NCBI RefSeq assembly: GCF_014831675.1
Contig: NZ_VJXY01000014.1
Location: 106,870-170,869, forward strand
Source of the DNA: Komarekiella delphini-convector SJRDD-AB1
Lineage (GTDB): Bacteria; Cyanobacteriota; Cyanobacteriia; Cyanobacteriales; Nostocaceae
Direction: 5' to 3'
Length of the DNA: 64,000 nucleotides
Below are positions 18,105 through 27,346 of the stretch, piece after piece. How positions within the stretch are numbered: position 1 is the stretch's first letter; every line of letters begins with the position of its first letter. The notes under the pieces are model-generated. The model saw nothing but the letters and a program-made list of their open reading frames with translations. It was not told the origin of the DNA and searched no databases. A program made the translations under genes and the position numbers.

Positions 18105-19190
18105 CTAGGTAGGACTATTAGCTAAACCAACCAAGCTGCGAAAATGCCCATTTTTAGCAAATTTCTCTGCTAGGATTTGTTGATAAACTGCTTCATAGCC
18201 ATCAGTCATATGCTGAATACTAAAGCGGTTTTCAACATACTTGCGACAAGTATAGCGATCTAATTCTGTTACTTGATCAATAGCACTGATGCACTCTTGA
18301 ATGTTATTGCACAGAAAGCCTGTCTGACCGTGAGAAATTACCTCTTCTGTAGAACCCAGTTTCATAGCAATGACTGGAGTACCCGAAGCCATTGATTCAA
18401 CCATCACTAACCCAAACGGTTCTCGCCAAGTAATAGGGAATAAAGTTGCTACTGCACCTCCCATGAGGGCATTTTTTTGCTCATGGTTAGCTTCACCCAG
18501 ATATTCAATTTGTTGACCGTCAATCTGTGGTTTGATTTCCTTCTCAAAGTATTCCACATCAACAGCATCAACTTTACCAGCCATTTTTAAATGCCAACCA
18601 GCTTTTTTGGCAATTTCTATAGCTAAGTGCGTTCCCTTCTCTGGTGATATCCGACCCAAAAACGCTAGATAGGGAGGATCTTCTGATTGAGCGTAAAACT
18701 TATAACTGCTGACATCAATCCCGTTGTAGACTGTCGTTAAATAGTTCAGCCCTAACCTTGGTTCCCGCTGTGCATTGGAAATACTAACGAAAGGTTGGTT
18801 TTTACCATAACTAAATATTTTTTCGTTATCAGGGGTAAAAATGCCATGCAATGTATGAACTGTAGGAGTTGTAACGAGCTTCGCACAGGCTAGTGGGCCA
18901 TGCCCCGTATGGGAATGAATAATGTCAAATTCTTCCGCCCGTTCATACACTGAAGCTAGTTGCAGCATCTCATAGATACTGTAATCTTTGATAGTGGAAT
19001 CGAGTCTTAAGGCACGGGGATGAACTGACAAGATTTTCGCCAGACTGATAGAATCTCCTGATGCAAATAGGGTGACTTCGTGTCCTCGTCTAACTAATTC
19101 ATCAGTCAGTAACCCTACCACTAACTCTATGCCACCATAGGCGGGAGGTGGTACTCTTTCCCATAATGGGGCAATTTGAGCAATTCTCAT
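18105..19190 (-). CDS. Family 4 glycosyltransferase
   Basis: A GT-B-fold retaining glycosyltransferase of family 4, 361 residues, probably acting at the cytoplasmic membrane face on a lipid or polysaccharide acceptor. The ATG at 19190 is chosen because AGGAG lies seven bases upstream. The N-terminal domain begins MRIAQIAPLWERVPPPAYGGIE with the Gly-rich acceptor-side loop. The C-terminal nucleotide-sugar domain has FLGRISPEKGTHLAIEIAKKAG and the E-x7-E motif in REPFGLVMVESMASGTPVIA. The N-terminal style matches the GT4 group that includes sucrose- and trehalose-type transferases and many polysaccharide enzymes; the sugar cannot be fixed. It is convergent with the DUF1499 gene. The product is likely an exopolysaccharide or glycolipid component. 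Confidence 0.92.
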   Translation of the reverse strand: MRIAQIAPLWERVPPPAYGGIELVVGLLTDELVRRGHEVTLFASGDSISLAKILSVHPRALRLDSTIKDYSIYEMLQLASVYERAEEFDIIHSHTGHGPLACAKLVTTPTVHTLHGIFTPDNEKIFSYGKNQPFVSISNAQREPRLGLNYLTTVYNGIDVSSYKFYAQSEDPPYLAFLGRISPEKGTHLAIEIAKKAGWHLKMAGKVDAVDVEYFEKEIKPQIDGQQIEYLGEANHEQKNALMGGAVATLFPITWREPFGLVMVESMASGTPVIAMKLGSTEEVISHGQTGFLCNNIQECISAIDQVTELDRYTCRKYVENRFSIQHMTDGYEAVYQQILAEKFAKNGHFRSLVGLANSPT

Positions 19191-20040
19191 CACAAATCTC
19201 CTAAAGAGTAAGAATTGAATTAGAAGTGTTTCTTTGTTGTTTAATTGGTGCTTACAATCTATTAACTCTGGACTAAATACTTAACTTAAAACACCAATCT
19301 TATAAGAATCTTCCTCGTATCTTATACCGTTACTTTTGAATATTTCGTCTATCTAAGTAGGGAAATCACCCTCTCCGAAGAGGTAAAATATGTTTTTTCT
19401 CTATTAAAAGTTGCTACTTTGATGGTATTTTTTATGGCAGATATTTTATGTAAAAATAATTTCTTCCAATGGCTAGAATGTAGGCTAGTAACTATGATTT
19501 AGCAAAATAGCTGTGCTATCAGACATTAATTATCCAATTTTAAAATGCCAATGAAATGTCAATATATGTAGACACATGAAGGGCGGTTTCCCGTACATTT
19601 AAGGAAAATCTATGGATGTCAAAAGGTTCTATTATTGTAGGCTTTTCTGATTGATAAATAGCCAATTATCCGGGAAAAAGCTGAAATTCTCTTGATATTT
19701 TATCTTTTGCGTTCTCCCTAAGTTTTTAACGGCAACTATCAAACTTTTTTAAGCTCATCCCACCCCTAAAAGGGGATGGGATAACACGAAAGACTGTTGA
19801 CTGTTAACCGTCAACCGTCAACGGCGTCGGTGCGTCTTTCATCCCATCTCTAGAAGAAATGGGTTTTCCCGACGCCTTTTGATAAGGAAATTCAAACGTA
19901 ATTAGAAAATTATCAGAGTCAACTTCTTTCTAGCTCTCACCACAATTCCCCAGTAGTTAACTACGAGGAGAAGAAGTCAGGGTATTGACTTATGAGATTA
20001 AGTATGATATTTTTGACTACCGTAATAAACACATATAAAC
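19191..20040. other. 850-bp spacer containing a 130-bp structured repeat
   Basis: No gene is seen. It contains a 130-bp palindromic dispersed element (19751-19880). A 12-bp perfect palindrome GTAGTTAACTAC lies at 19953-19964, about 80 bp before the permease start. A small hairpin-like CCTCTCCGAAGAGG lies near 19370. Confidence 0.5.
19751..19880 (+). repeat. 130-bp structured dispersed element, copy 1
   Basis: It starts AAGCTCATCCCACCCC and ends CCCGACGCCTTTT. It contains nested inverted repeats: GGGATG with CATCCC, GAAAGAC with GTCTTTC, and GGCGTCGG with CCGACGCC. It shares near-complete sequence with 23369-23499 in the same orientation. The arrangement resembles the subterminal hairpins of IS200/IS605-derived non-autonomous elements, or an RNA such as an omega-RNA remnant; neither is proven. 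Confidence 0.8.
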
Positions 20041-20844
20041 ATGAATATCTCTTCATCACTAAAAAAACCGCGTGTTGCATGGCAAGCGGTTTTCTCTCTG
20101 CTGATGTTTGTGTTCATGTATTTGCCTATATTAGTGCTGGCCTTTTATAGCTTTAACCAGTCACCCTACAGTGCAAATTGGCAAGGATTCACCCTAGAGT
20201 GGTATGGCAAGTTGTTTAGTGACGATCGCATCTTATCAGCTTTGAAAAACAGTTTGATAGTTGCTGGTTGTGCAGTGGGAATTTCAGTCGTACTGGGAAC
20301 TTCAATGGCTGTAGGGTTGGCACGCTACCAATTTCCTTTTAAAAAATTGTATCGCGGTACTGCTTACCTACCGTTGATTATTCCCGATATTGCGATCGCA
20401 GTGGCGACTCTCGTTGTTTTAGCCGCATTTGCCATTCCTTTGAGTATATGGACAGTAGTGGCGGCTCATGTAGTGTTTTGTCTGGCCTACGTCGGACTTG
20501 TGGTTTCTTCACGACTTACCAATTTAGATCCCCACTTAGAAGAAGCAGCACTTGATTTAGGAGCAACACCAACGCAAGCCTTCATCAAAGTATTGCTACC
20601 GCAATTAATGCCCGGTATTGTAGCTGGCTGTCTGTTAGCCTTTGTCCTCAGTTTAGATGACTTTTTGATCGCCAGTTTTACTGCTGGTAGCGGTTCTAGC
20701 ACTTTGCCAATGGAAATCTTTAGTCGGATCAGAACAGGAGTCAAGCCTGATATTAACGCTCTTAGCGTCATGCTGATTTTAGTATCTGCGATCGCTGCTT
20801 TTGTAGCCGAATTGATTCGCGCTTCTGGAGAGAGTCAAAGGTAA
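20041..20844 (+). CDS. ABC transporter permease, PotC/YdcV type (polyamine-like)
   Basis: A 267-residue inner-membrane permease of the spermidine/putrescine class. About six hydrophobic segments are visible, starting AVFSLLMFVFMYLPILVLAFYSFN. The phrase LPILVLAFYSFN and the following WQGFTLEWYGKLF are typical of PotC. The EAA loop is EEAALDLGATPTQAFIKVLLPQLMPGI. C-terminal FVLSLDDFLIASFTAG is a further PotC hallmark. No PotA ATPase, PotB permease or PotD binding protein is adjacent, so the partners must be elsewhere or the gene is an orphan. It is bracketed by repeat elements at 19751 and 21012. Polyamine specificity is inferred from family only. Confidence 0.88.
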   Translation: MNISSSLKKPRVAWQAVFSLLMFVFMYLPILVLAFYSFNQSPYSANWQGFTLEWYGKLFSDDRILSALKNSLIVAGCAVGISVVLGTSMAVGLARYQFPFKKLYRGTAYLPLIIPDIAIAVATLVVLAAFAIPLSIWTVVAAHVVFCLAYVGLVVSSRLTNLDPHLEEAALDLGATPTQAFIKVLLPQLMPGIVAGCLLAFVLSLDDFLIASFTAGSGSSTLPMEIFSRIRTGVKPDINALSVMLILVSAIAAFVAELIRASGESQR

Positions 20845-21486
20845 TTTATAGTTGTTTGCGTAGTCAGGTGAGTTTTTACTCATTATTTATTATCATAAGC
20901 TTGGTTTGTATCCTCCGTAGGCAGCTTACTGTGTACGGTAGCTTTAGCAAAGGCAGGGTACTTGAGATTAAGTGTATGCTTTAGTATTCTAATTAACAGA
21001 TAATTACTACAATACCAAGTTGTCATTAATTGTCATTCTAAATCTAGAGTAACCTGCGGAACGCTGCGCTTAGCTCGCTTTCCGCAGGAAAGAATCTCAC
21101 CAGATACTTCCTTGTAAGCGTACAATACACTGCGTTTTGTACCCTGCGGGAACCAAGGCAAACAGTATGACAATATACTATCTTTGACAACTTGGTATAA
21201 GTGCTTAGTTAAATAATGTTAAACAATAGTCTACTAATATACTAACTAGGTTTGTTAGATGATTTATTTAGTAGGTATAAATAAATAAAACTCAGTATTT
21301 GGCGTTTAAGTGCTAAATTGCTAACAATATGTCACAAAGTATCTTTTGTTTAATTATGCCCACTTACTTTAAAACCAAGCAACAGCTTACAAGCAGTTAA
21401 ATAACAGTTGAATAACTGATTCAAAATATGGAAAAATTAGAAAGCAGTTAAAAAAGTTAATAAATAGCAGAGTAACAACTAGCGAA
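20845..21486. other. 640-bp spacer containing an inverted-repeat element
   Basis: No gene is seen. The element at 21012-21198 occupies the middle. The remainder is AT-rich and should contain the promoter of the AAA-like gene. Confidence 0.5.
21012..21198. mobile_element. 187-bp MITE-like element with inverted ends
   Basis: The ends ATACCAAGTTGTCA (21012-21025) and TGACAACTTGGTAT (21185-21198) are perfect 14-bp inverted repeats. An imperfect extension (ATTGTCATTCT versus AGTATGACAAT) lies further inside. Inside is a hairpin CCTGCGGAA/TTCCGCAGG at 21053-21088. It has no coding capacity, so movement would need a transposase in trans. Confidence 0.75.
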
Positions 21487-22929
21487 ATGAAACCACCTAA
21501 AAGCACGCGAAGGCGGGGATTTGTGCTGACTCCTGTTGGGCTGAAGCGCTTACAAGCGGCGATTTTAGCTATGGAGATAGCAGAGAACAACGGCGAGCAT
21601 TTTACTCTAGAACAGCTCGGTGATCGCATGAATGTTTCTACCAAAACACTCAGTCGATTGTGGTCATTGAATCGGAGTGTGGATCAAAAAACACTGAGAC
21701 TGTGCTATGAGACCTTTAACTTGGAATTGCGTAGAGAAGACTACGCAATCATGAATGAATCAAACAAGACTGAAATATCTAAAGATTTCTCACCGAGTAT
21801 AGACACAAGAGACAGCGATCCGGTTCAGTATTTACCCGTAAAATCATTTATTAACGAACACCATGACCAACATGAACACCTTTGGTCATACCCAGATGGC
21901 CCTGTATCTTTAGATTCTCCATTCTATGTTGAACGCCCCGCGATTGAGGAACTAGTCTATCGGGAAGTGATTCAACCAGGCTGTGTGATTCGGATTCGAG
22001 CTCCAAGAGGAATGGGTAAAAGTTCTCTTGTGTTGCGGCTGTTAGCCTTTGCAGAAACGCAAGGATATCGCACGGTAAATTTAAATTGCAGCCAAATCGA
22101 TGCAAACTGTCTAACTGACTTAAATAGGCTGTTGCGTTGTCTTTGCTGGCGAATTGCGATGGAATTAGGCATTGATCCCAACTTAAATGATCGATGGGAT
22201 GAAGAAATTGGCTGTAAGTTGAGTTGTAGCCTTTACTTCCAGAGCTATTTGCTCAAGCAAAGTCAAAGCCCAGTGGTTCTAGTTTTAAATGAAGTTGACC
22301 GCTTTTTTGAACACCCTCACATTGCTCACGAATTCTTTGCTTTGTTGCGCTCGTGGTATGAAGAAGCACGGCATAATTCCAACTGGCAAAAGCTGAGACT
22401 AGTGGTGGTTTACTCCACAGAAGTATATGTATCGTTGGATATTAACCGCTCTCCATTTAATGTCGGACTACCAATCCGCCTCCCAGAATTGACTCAGCAA
22501 CAGGTAGAAGACTTAGCAAGTCGGCACGGATTAGACTGGACTTCTGGGAGCGAGGCGACTCAGCTGATGTCACTCGTGGGGGGACATCCAGCATTGATTC
22601 AGATTGCTCTGTATCATCTGTGCTGTCAAGGCATGACCTTAGAACACCTGATAAACGAAGCGATCGCCAACGGCGGCATCTTCCGCTATCATTTATGGCG
22701 ACACTGGGTACTCCTGCAAACAAAACCCAATCTGGCAAAGATATATGCTGGACTTGTAGAGGCAAGGCAAAGTATTTATCTTGATCCAATTGATGCTTAC
22801 AAACTCGACGGCATAGGATTGATCAGCTTTGAAGGCGATCGCATTAAACCGCGTTGCGAACTTTATCGCGCTTACTTTGAAAAACAGCTGTCTACAGTTT
22901 TTAATGATAGGGATTGTCAAGCTGTCTAA
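21487..22929 (+). CDS. AAA-like (AAA_35-type) NTPase with an N-terminal HTH-like domain
   Basis: A 480-residue protein. Residues about 12-85 (LTPVGLKRLQAAILAMEIAE, then FTLEQLGDRMNVSTKTLSRLW) look like a helix-turn-helix domain. Residues about 140-440 form an AAA-like NTPase of the type expanded in cyanobacteria, with Walker A APRGMGKSS (172-180). The Walker B region LVLNEVDRFFEHP has Asn where Asp is usual. LLRSWYEEARHNSNWQKLRLVVVYSTE and LVGGHPALIQIALYHL are family-typical downstream elements. These proteins are usually regarded as STAND-like signalling or conflict NTPases. The next gene (23581) has the same NTPase type plus WD40 repeats. Its role, transcription control or effector activation, is unknown. 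Confidence 0.8.
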   Translation: MKPPKSTRRRGFVLTPVGLKRLQAAILAMEIAENNGEHFTLEQLGDRMNVSTKTLSRLWSLNRSVDQKTLRLCYETFNLELRREDYAIMNESNKTEISKDFSPSIDTRDSDPVQYLPVKSFINEHHDQHEHLWSYPDGPVSLDSPFYVERPAIEELVYREVIQPGCVIRIRAPRGMGKSSLVLRLLAFAETQGYRTVNLNCSQIDANCLTDLNRLLRCLCWRIAMELGIDPNLNDRWDEEIGCKLSCSLYFQSYLLKQSQSPVVLVLNEVDRFFEHPHIAHEFFALLRSWYEEARHNSNWQKLRLVVVYSTEVYVSLDINRSPFNVGLPIRLPELTQQQVEDLASRHGLDWTSGSEATQLMSLVGGHPALIQIALYHLCCQGMTLEHLINEAIANGGIFRYHLWRHWVLLQTKPNLAKIYAGLVEARQSIYLDPIDAYKLDGIGLISFEGDRIKPRCELYRAYFEKQLSTVFNDRDCQAV

Positions 22930-22984
22930 TTACCCAAATAATTAGCTGATAAGTAGGTAAGTATAATTAACATAAAAAATCTTA

Positions 22985-23145
22985 GTTCGTAGTGAGCGAT
23001 GAATCGCTCACTACAAGGATTACCAGGACTAAAGTCCTTACCCTCCGGGTTCGTTAGTCGCTCATGGGGGAAACCCCCTTCTCTACGAGACACTACGTGA
23101 ACGCGTAGCGTCTCGTAGAGAAGACCGCGCTAACTCACTACAAAC
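22985..23145. mobile_element. 161-bp palindromic element, copy A (GTTYGTAGTGAG ends)
   Basis: The ends GTTCGTAGTGAG (22985) and CTCACTACAAAC (to 23145) are inverted repeats with one difference. Inner hairpins include GTAGTGAGCGAT-GAATCGCTCACTAC and CTACGAGACACTACGTG with its reverse arm. A longer relative lies in the opposite orientation at 39508-39701. Confidence 0.75.
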
Positions 23146-23161
23146 TTTAATTTATTTACGC

Positions 23162-23323
23162 CTAGCTACTTATCATCTTTGCCGTTAAAGAATCATCCAG
23201 CAAGCGTCTAATCTGACTAGTTAATCCGTAAAGTTCACACTTGGGGAATTTTTCGGTAAGTCGATAGCAGTTAATGGCAACTTTGACTTGACGCTGCCAG
23301 ATAAATTGCTCTCTGTAGCTCAT
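23162..23323 (-). pseudogene. Truncated four-helix-bundle (S23/IVP-like) protein remnant
   Basis: A 53-codon frame reads MSYREQFIWQRQVKVAINCY, then RLTEKFPKCELYGLTSQIRR, and ends LLDDSLTAKMISS. The first 40 residues match the N-terminal helix of the four-helix-bundle family (named from proteins in 23S rRNA intervening sequences), where full-length members are about 115-125 residues and continue with a SIPSNIAEG-like segment. That segment and the last two helices are missing, so the gene appears to have an internal deletion or truncation. It lies between two dispersed repeats (22985-23145 and 23369-23499), consistent with decay in a repeat-rich patch. It could still be translated, but a folded bundle is unlikely. 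Confidence 0.6.
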
Positions 23324-23368
23324 GGTTTAGTTTAGAAGTTTGAAGTAAGAAGTTGGAAAAAGCTACTT

Positions 23369-23499
23369 AAGCTCATGCCACCCCTAAAAGGTGATGGGAT
23401 AACACGAAAGACTGTTAACTGTTAACCGTCAACTGTCAACGGCGTTGGCGCGTCTTTCATCACCTACCGAGAAAGAATGGGTTTTCCCGACGCCTTTTT
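23369..23499 (+). repeat. 131-bp structured dispersed element, copy 2
   Basis: Diverged copy of 19751-19880 in the same orientation. The start AAGCTCATGCCACCCC and end CCCGACGCCTTTTT are conserved. The inner stem AGGTGATG with CATCACCT is perfect here, whereas copy 1 has GGGATG with CATCCC. The paired positions have changed together. Confidence 0.8.
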
Positions 23500-23580
23500 A
23501 TAATTTTACACCTCCTGCCTCATCTGACTTTTTCGCGTTGCTCCCGTGCAGATTAGGATTTTCCCAACCCAAAATCAAAA

Positions 23581-26500
23581 ATGAGATACCAAGTTGGCGG
23601 CAGTCTCCACAGTGATGATCCCACATACGTTGTCCGTCAGGCAGACGAAAAACTTTATACCAGCCTAAAAGTTGGTGATTTCTGTTATGTCTTAAACTCT
23701 CGCCAGATGGGCAAATCATCCTTACTACAGCGCACAAGTCATCGTCTTAAGCAAGAAGGCTATGAATGTGCTTACTTGGATGTAACCAGATTGGGAAGTG
23801 AAGATACCACACCTGAACAATGGTATAAAGGCATCATTATCAGCCTGTACCACAGCTTAAATCTGGCAAAACACATCAACTTTAAGCATTGGTGGGATAT
23901 GCAAGTAGGCATATCTCCAGTGCAACAACTACACCAGTTCGTAGAAGAAATATTGTTGCCAAATGTTCAAAACGGTTATCAGTTAGGTCAAGGCGAACGC
24001 ATTTTCATCTTTATTGATGAGATTGATAGCTTGCAGAGTTTGAGTTTTCCTGTCAATGACTTTTTTGCCTGGATTCGTCATTGCTACAATCAGCAGGCAT
24101 ACGATCCCAATTTTCAACGTTTAGGATTTGCCTTGTTTGGGGTAGCCAGTCCATCTGACCTAATTACCGACAAACGCCGGACACCCTTTAACATTGGGAC
24201 AGCGATTGAGTTATACGGCTTTCAATTACATGAAGCTACACCATTGCTAAAAGGGTTAGAGGGAGCAGTAAGCCAACCTCAAACCGTGCTGCAAGAGATT
24301 ATCTACTGGACACAAGGACAACCGTTTCTGACCCAAAAGCTTTGTCAGCTAATTGTTCAGACTGCCTTAGAAACATCAAATAGAACAATTTTCCTACCTC
24401 CAGGAACCGAAGCATTATGGGTAGAGCAATTTGTGCGATCGCATATTATCCAATATTGGGAAGCCAAAGATGAACCAGAACACCTCCGCACCATCAGAGA
24501 TCGTTTACTTTTCAATGAACAACGAGCAGGAAGATTACTAGGACTTTACCAACGAGTATTGCAAGCTGAGGTAGCAGGTAATGAAGAACAGACAGAGAAT
24601 CCTGTACCAACCGATGACAGTCGAGAACAGACAGAACTGTTATTATCTGGTTTAGTCGAGAAACACAACGGCTATCTCAAAATTAAAAATCCCATCTATC
24701 GGGATGTTTTCAATACCGAATGGGTGATCAGGCAGTTAGATAATCTCCGCCCTTACTCGCAAACTTTCAATGCTTGGGTAGCATCAGGCTTTAAAGATGA
24801 ATCGCGTCTGTTGCGAGGAAAGGCTCTAAAAGACACTCAAAATTGGGCGCTTTTGAAAAGTTTGAGCGATTTGGACTATCAATTTTTGGCTGCAAGTCAA
24901 GAATTTGAACAGCTAGCAGTACAAACGGCATTAGAAGCAGCAAGGGCAAAAGAGGTAGAAGCACGACTAGCCCAAGAAAAAAGAACGGCTTTATTACAAA
25001 GATTTTTGCTAGTTGCAGTGGGTATTGGGTTACTCGTTTCTAGCAGTTTAGGGGTAGGAAGTTTCATTTTGTATCGCCAAGCCAAGAAAAGCGAAAGTCA
25101 AGCTAGGAACAGCGAAATTCGAGCGCTTGTATCTTCTTCTAAGGGGCTGTTTGCCTCAAATCTTAATTTAGATGCGCTCATAGAAGCAATTAAAGCCAAA
25201 CATAAACTGCAAAAACTAGATAAACCAAATAAAAATATTCAGCGTCAGGTAAACAATGTATTACGGCAAGCAGTTTATGGAGTAGATGAATATAACCGTT
25301 TTTCTGGTCATACAGCAGCAGTTCTAGCAGTAGATGTCAGTCCTGATAGTTCTCTGATTGCCTCTGCAAGTATAGATAAAACAATCAAACTTTGGCGGCG
25401 TGACGGTACAGAAGTTACAACTCTCAAAGGTCATCAGGCAACAGTTAGAGCAGTAGATTTTAGCTCTGACAATCAAAGACTTGTCTCGGCTAGTGAAGAT
25501 GGTACTGTTAAAATCTGGAAGCGAGACGGTACTTTGCTCAACACGTTTCAAGGTCACACAGCTTCGATTTGGGGAGTAGCGTTTAGTCCCGATGGTCAGT
25601 TTGTTGCCGCTGCTAGTTTTGATAGAACGGTGAAACTCTGGAAGCTAGATGGAACTTTACTGAAAACGTTTCAAGGTTACAAAGCAGGATTTTGGGGAGT
25701 AGCGTTTAGTCCCGATGGTCAATTCGTTGCTGCCGGTAATTTAGATGGGACAGTAAAACTCTGGAAACGAGACGGTACGGGCTGGCAAAACGCCAAGCCT
25801 CTGCAACCTCTCCAAGGTCATACAGGTTGGGTTGTAGGAGTAGCTTTCAGCCCTGACGGTCAGACCATTGCTTCAGCGAGTGAAGACAAAACTATCAAAC
25901 TTTGGCAGCGAGACAGCAATGGCAGCTACCGCCTGAATAAAACTCTTAAAGCTCACAGTGCCGGGATTTGGGGAGTCGCATGGAGTCGCGATGGTCAGAC
26001 TATTGCCTCCGCCAGTCTCGACAAAACGATTAAACTTTGGAACATTGATGGTACAGAACTAAGGACGCTCAGAGGACATAGTGCGTCAGTTTGGGGAGTG
26101 ACTTTTAGTCAAGATAATAACTTTATCGTTTCGGCGGGTGCAGAAAATGTTGTGAGATTGTGGCAGAAACAGAATCCATTCCAGAAGAGTATCATTGCCC
26201 ATAAAACCGGGATTTGGTCAATCGCTATCTCCTCCGACAGTTCAACCATCGCCACCGCAAGCCACGAAAACGCCGCTAAACTTTGGAGTCGTCAAGGTAA
26301 ATTGCTCAAAACTTTTACTGAATCTGGGAGCACAATCTTCGAGGTTTCATTTAGTAGCAATGGCAAGTTAATTGCTCTGGGCGTTAATAATGATATTGTA
26401 AAACTCAAGAAGCCAGACGGTACTTTGGTCGCTACTTACAAAGATCCTCTCGGTAGACTCTTAGCAGGAGTATTAAGCCCAGACGGTCAAGCGATCGCAA

Positions 26501-27144
26501 TGGCAAATGTTGATAAGATTGTTCAAATATGGCGGCGTGTTCAGTTAGCACCGAAGCTTCTCAAAGGACATCAGGCGGAAGTTTGGCATGTCGCATTTAG
26601 TCCAGATAGTCAGCTCGTGGCCTCAGCCAGTGGCGACAATACTGTTAAGCTGTGGACGCTTGATGGCAAGTTGCTCACAACTCTTGTAGGACACTCTGCG
26701 GCAGTATGGAGAGCTGCCTTTAGCCAAGACAGTAAAATGATTGTTTCTGGAAGTGGCGACAATACCGTTAAGCTGTGGACGCTTGATGGCAAATTACTGA
26801 AAACTCTCAAAGGTCACACAGCCGCAATTTGGGGAGTTGCATTTAGTCCCGATGGACAAATAGTTGCTTCTGGCAGTGTCGATACCACAATCAAGCTTTG
26901 GAAAGTTGATGGTACGGAACTAACAACCCTCAAAGGACATACCGCAGCGATTAGGGATATTGTCATCAGCCGCGACGGTACTTTGCTAGTCTCAGGGGGT
27001 GATGACAACCAGCTTATTGTGTGGAACTTGCAGCGAATTCTCCATCTAGATGCACTAGCTTATGGTTGTGCTCTAGTGCAAGACTATTTGAGAACTAACA
27101 CAGCATTAGAGGAGAGCGATCGCTCTATTTGCAACTATGATTAG
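23581..27144 (+). CDS. AAA-like NTPase, transmembrane segment and 14 WD40 repeats
   Basis: An 1187-residue protein typical of filamentous cyanobacteria. Residues about 1-440 are an AAA_35-type NTPase: start MRYQVGGSLHSDDPTYVVRQAD, Walker A NSRQMGKSS (about 39-47), Walker B IFIFIDEIDS. A helical linker and one transmembrane helix follow (about 471-498, LLVAVGIGLLVSSSLGVGSF). From about residue 573 there are 14 WD40 repeats, each with a GH and an LW at the usual spacing, enough for two seven-bladed propellers. Blades 8-10 are the most degenerate; blades 11-13 are nearly identical. This suggests an NTP-driven, membrane-linked sensor or scaffold with a large interaction surface. No separate effector domain is visible. 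No clear ribosome site. Related in domain to the upstream gene 21487-22929. Confidence 0.88.
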   Translation: MRYQVGGSLHSDDPTYVVRQADEKLYTSLKVGDFCYVLNSRQMGKSSLLQRTSHRLKQEGYECAYLDVTRLGSEDTTPEQWYKGIIISLYHSLNLAKHINFKHWWDMQVGISPVQQLHQFVEEILLPNVQNGYQLGQGERIFIFIDEIDSLQSLSFPVNDFFAWIRHCYNQQAYDPNFQRLGFALFGVASPSDLITDKRRTPFNIGTAIELYGFQLHEATPLLKGLEGAVSQPQTVLQEIIYWTQGQPFLTQKLCQLIVQTALETSNRTIFLPPGTEALWVEQFVRSHIIQYWEAKDEPEHLRTIRDRLLFNEQRAGRLLGLYQRVLQAEVAGNEEQTENPVPTDDSREQTELLLSGLVEKHNGYLKIKNPIYRDVFNTEWVIRQLDNLRPYSQTFNAWVASGFKDESRLLRGKALKDTQNWALLKSLSDLDYQFLAASQEFEQLAVQTALEAARAKEVEARLAQEKRTALLQRFLLVAVGIGLLVSSSLGVGSFILYRQAKKSESQARNSEIRALVSSSKGLFASNLNLDALIEAIKAKHKLQKLDKPNKNIQRQVNNVLRQAVYGVDEYNRFSGHTAAVLAVDVSPDSSLIASASIDKTIKLWRRDGTEVTTLKGHQATVRAVDFSSDNQRLVSASEDGTVKIWKRDGTLLNTFQGHTASIWGVAFSPDGQFVAAASFDRTVKLWKLDGTLLKTFQGYKAGFWGVAFSPDGQFVAAGNLDGTVKLWKRDGTGWQNAKPLQPLQGHTGWVVGVAFSPDGQTIASASEDKTIKLWQRDSNGSYRLNKTLKAHSAGIWGVAWSRDGQTIASASLDKTIKLWNIDGTELRTLRGHSASVWGVTFSQDNNFIVSAGAENVVRLWQKQNPFQKSIIAHKTGIWSIAISSDSSTIATASHENAAKLWSRQGKLLKTFTESGSTIFEVSFSSNGKLIALGVNNDIVKLKKPDGTLVATYKDPLGRLLAGVLSPDGQAIAMANVDKIVQIWRRVQLAPKLLKGHQAEVWHVAFSPDSQLVASASGDNTVKLWTLDGKLLTTLVGHSAAVWRAAFSQDSKMIVSGSGDNTVKLWTLDGKLLKTLKGHTAAIWGVAFSPDGQIVASGSVDTTIKLWKVDGTELTTLKGHTAAIRDIVISRDGTLLVSGGDDNQLIVWNLQRILHLDALAYGCALVQDYLRTNTALEESDRSICNYD

Positions 27145-27150
27145 GGAACA

Positions 27151-27316
27151 CTAGTAGTCTGCCAAGGAAACTTTGCATGGTGATAGGCTGAGGAAGCTGG
27201 AGAGGCTGGGGGAGAAAAAGCATTATTGAAAAAGAATTCTTTCTCCCCCTGCTCCCCCTGCTGCACCTCTCCCCCTGCTTTGCCTACACGGCAAAATTGG
27301 GTTGGTGAACTACTAG
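27151..27316. mobile_element. 166-bp MITE-like element, copy 1 (identical to 32280-32445)
   Basis: The ends CTAGTAGT and ACTACTAG are inverted, with an imperfect extension (CCAAGGAAACTTTGC versus GCAAAATTGGGTTGG). The interior has GGGGGAGAAAAAG facing CTTTCTCCCCC. The copy at 32280 reads identically over all 166 bases, in the same orientation. No coding capacity. Confidence 0.85.
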
Positions 27317-27346
27317 CTAGATTCAAAGTCTAACAAAATTAATATT

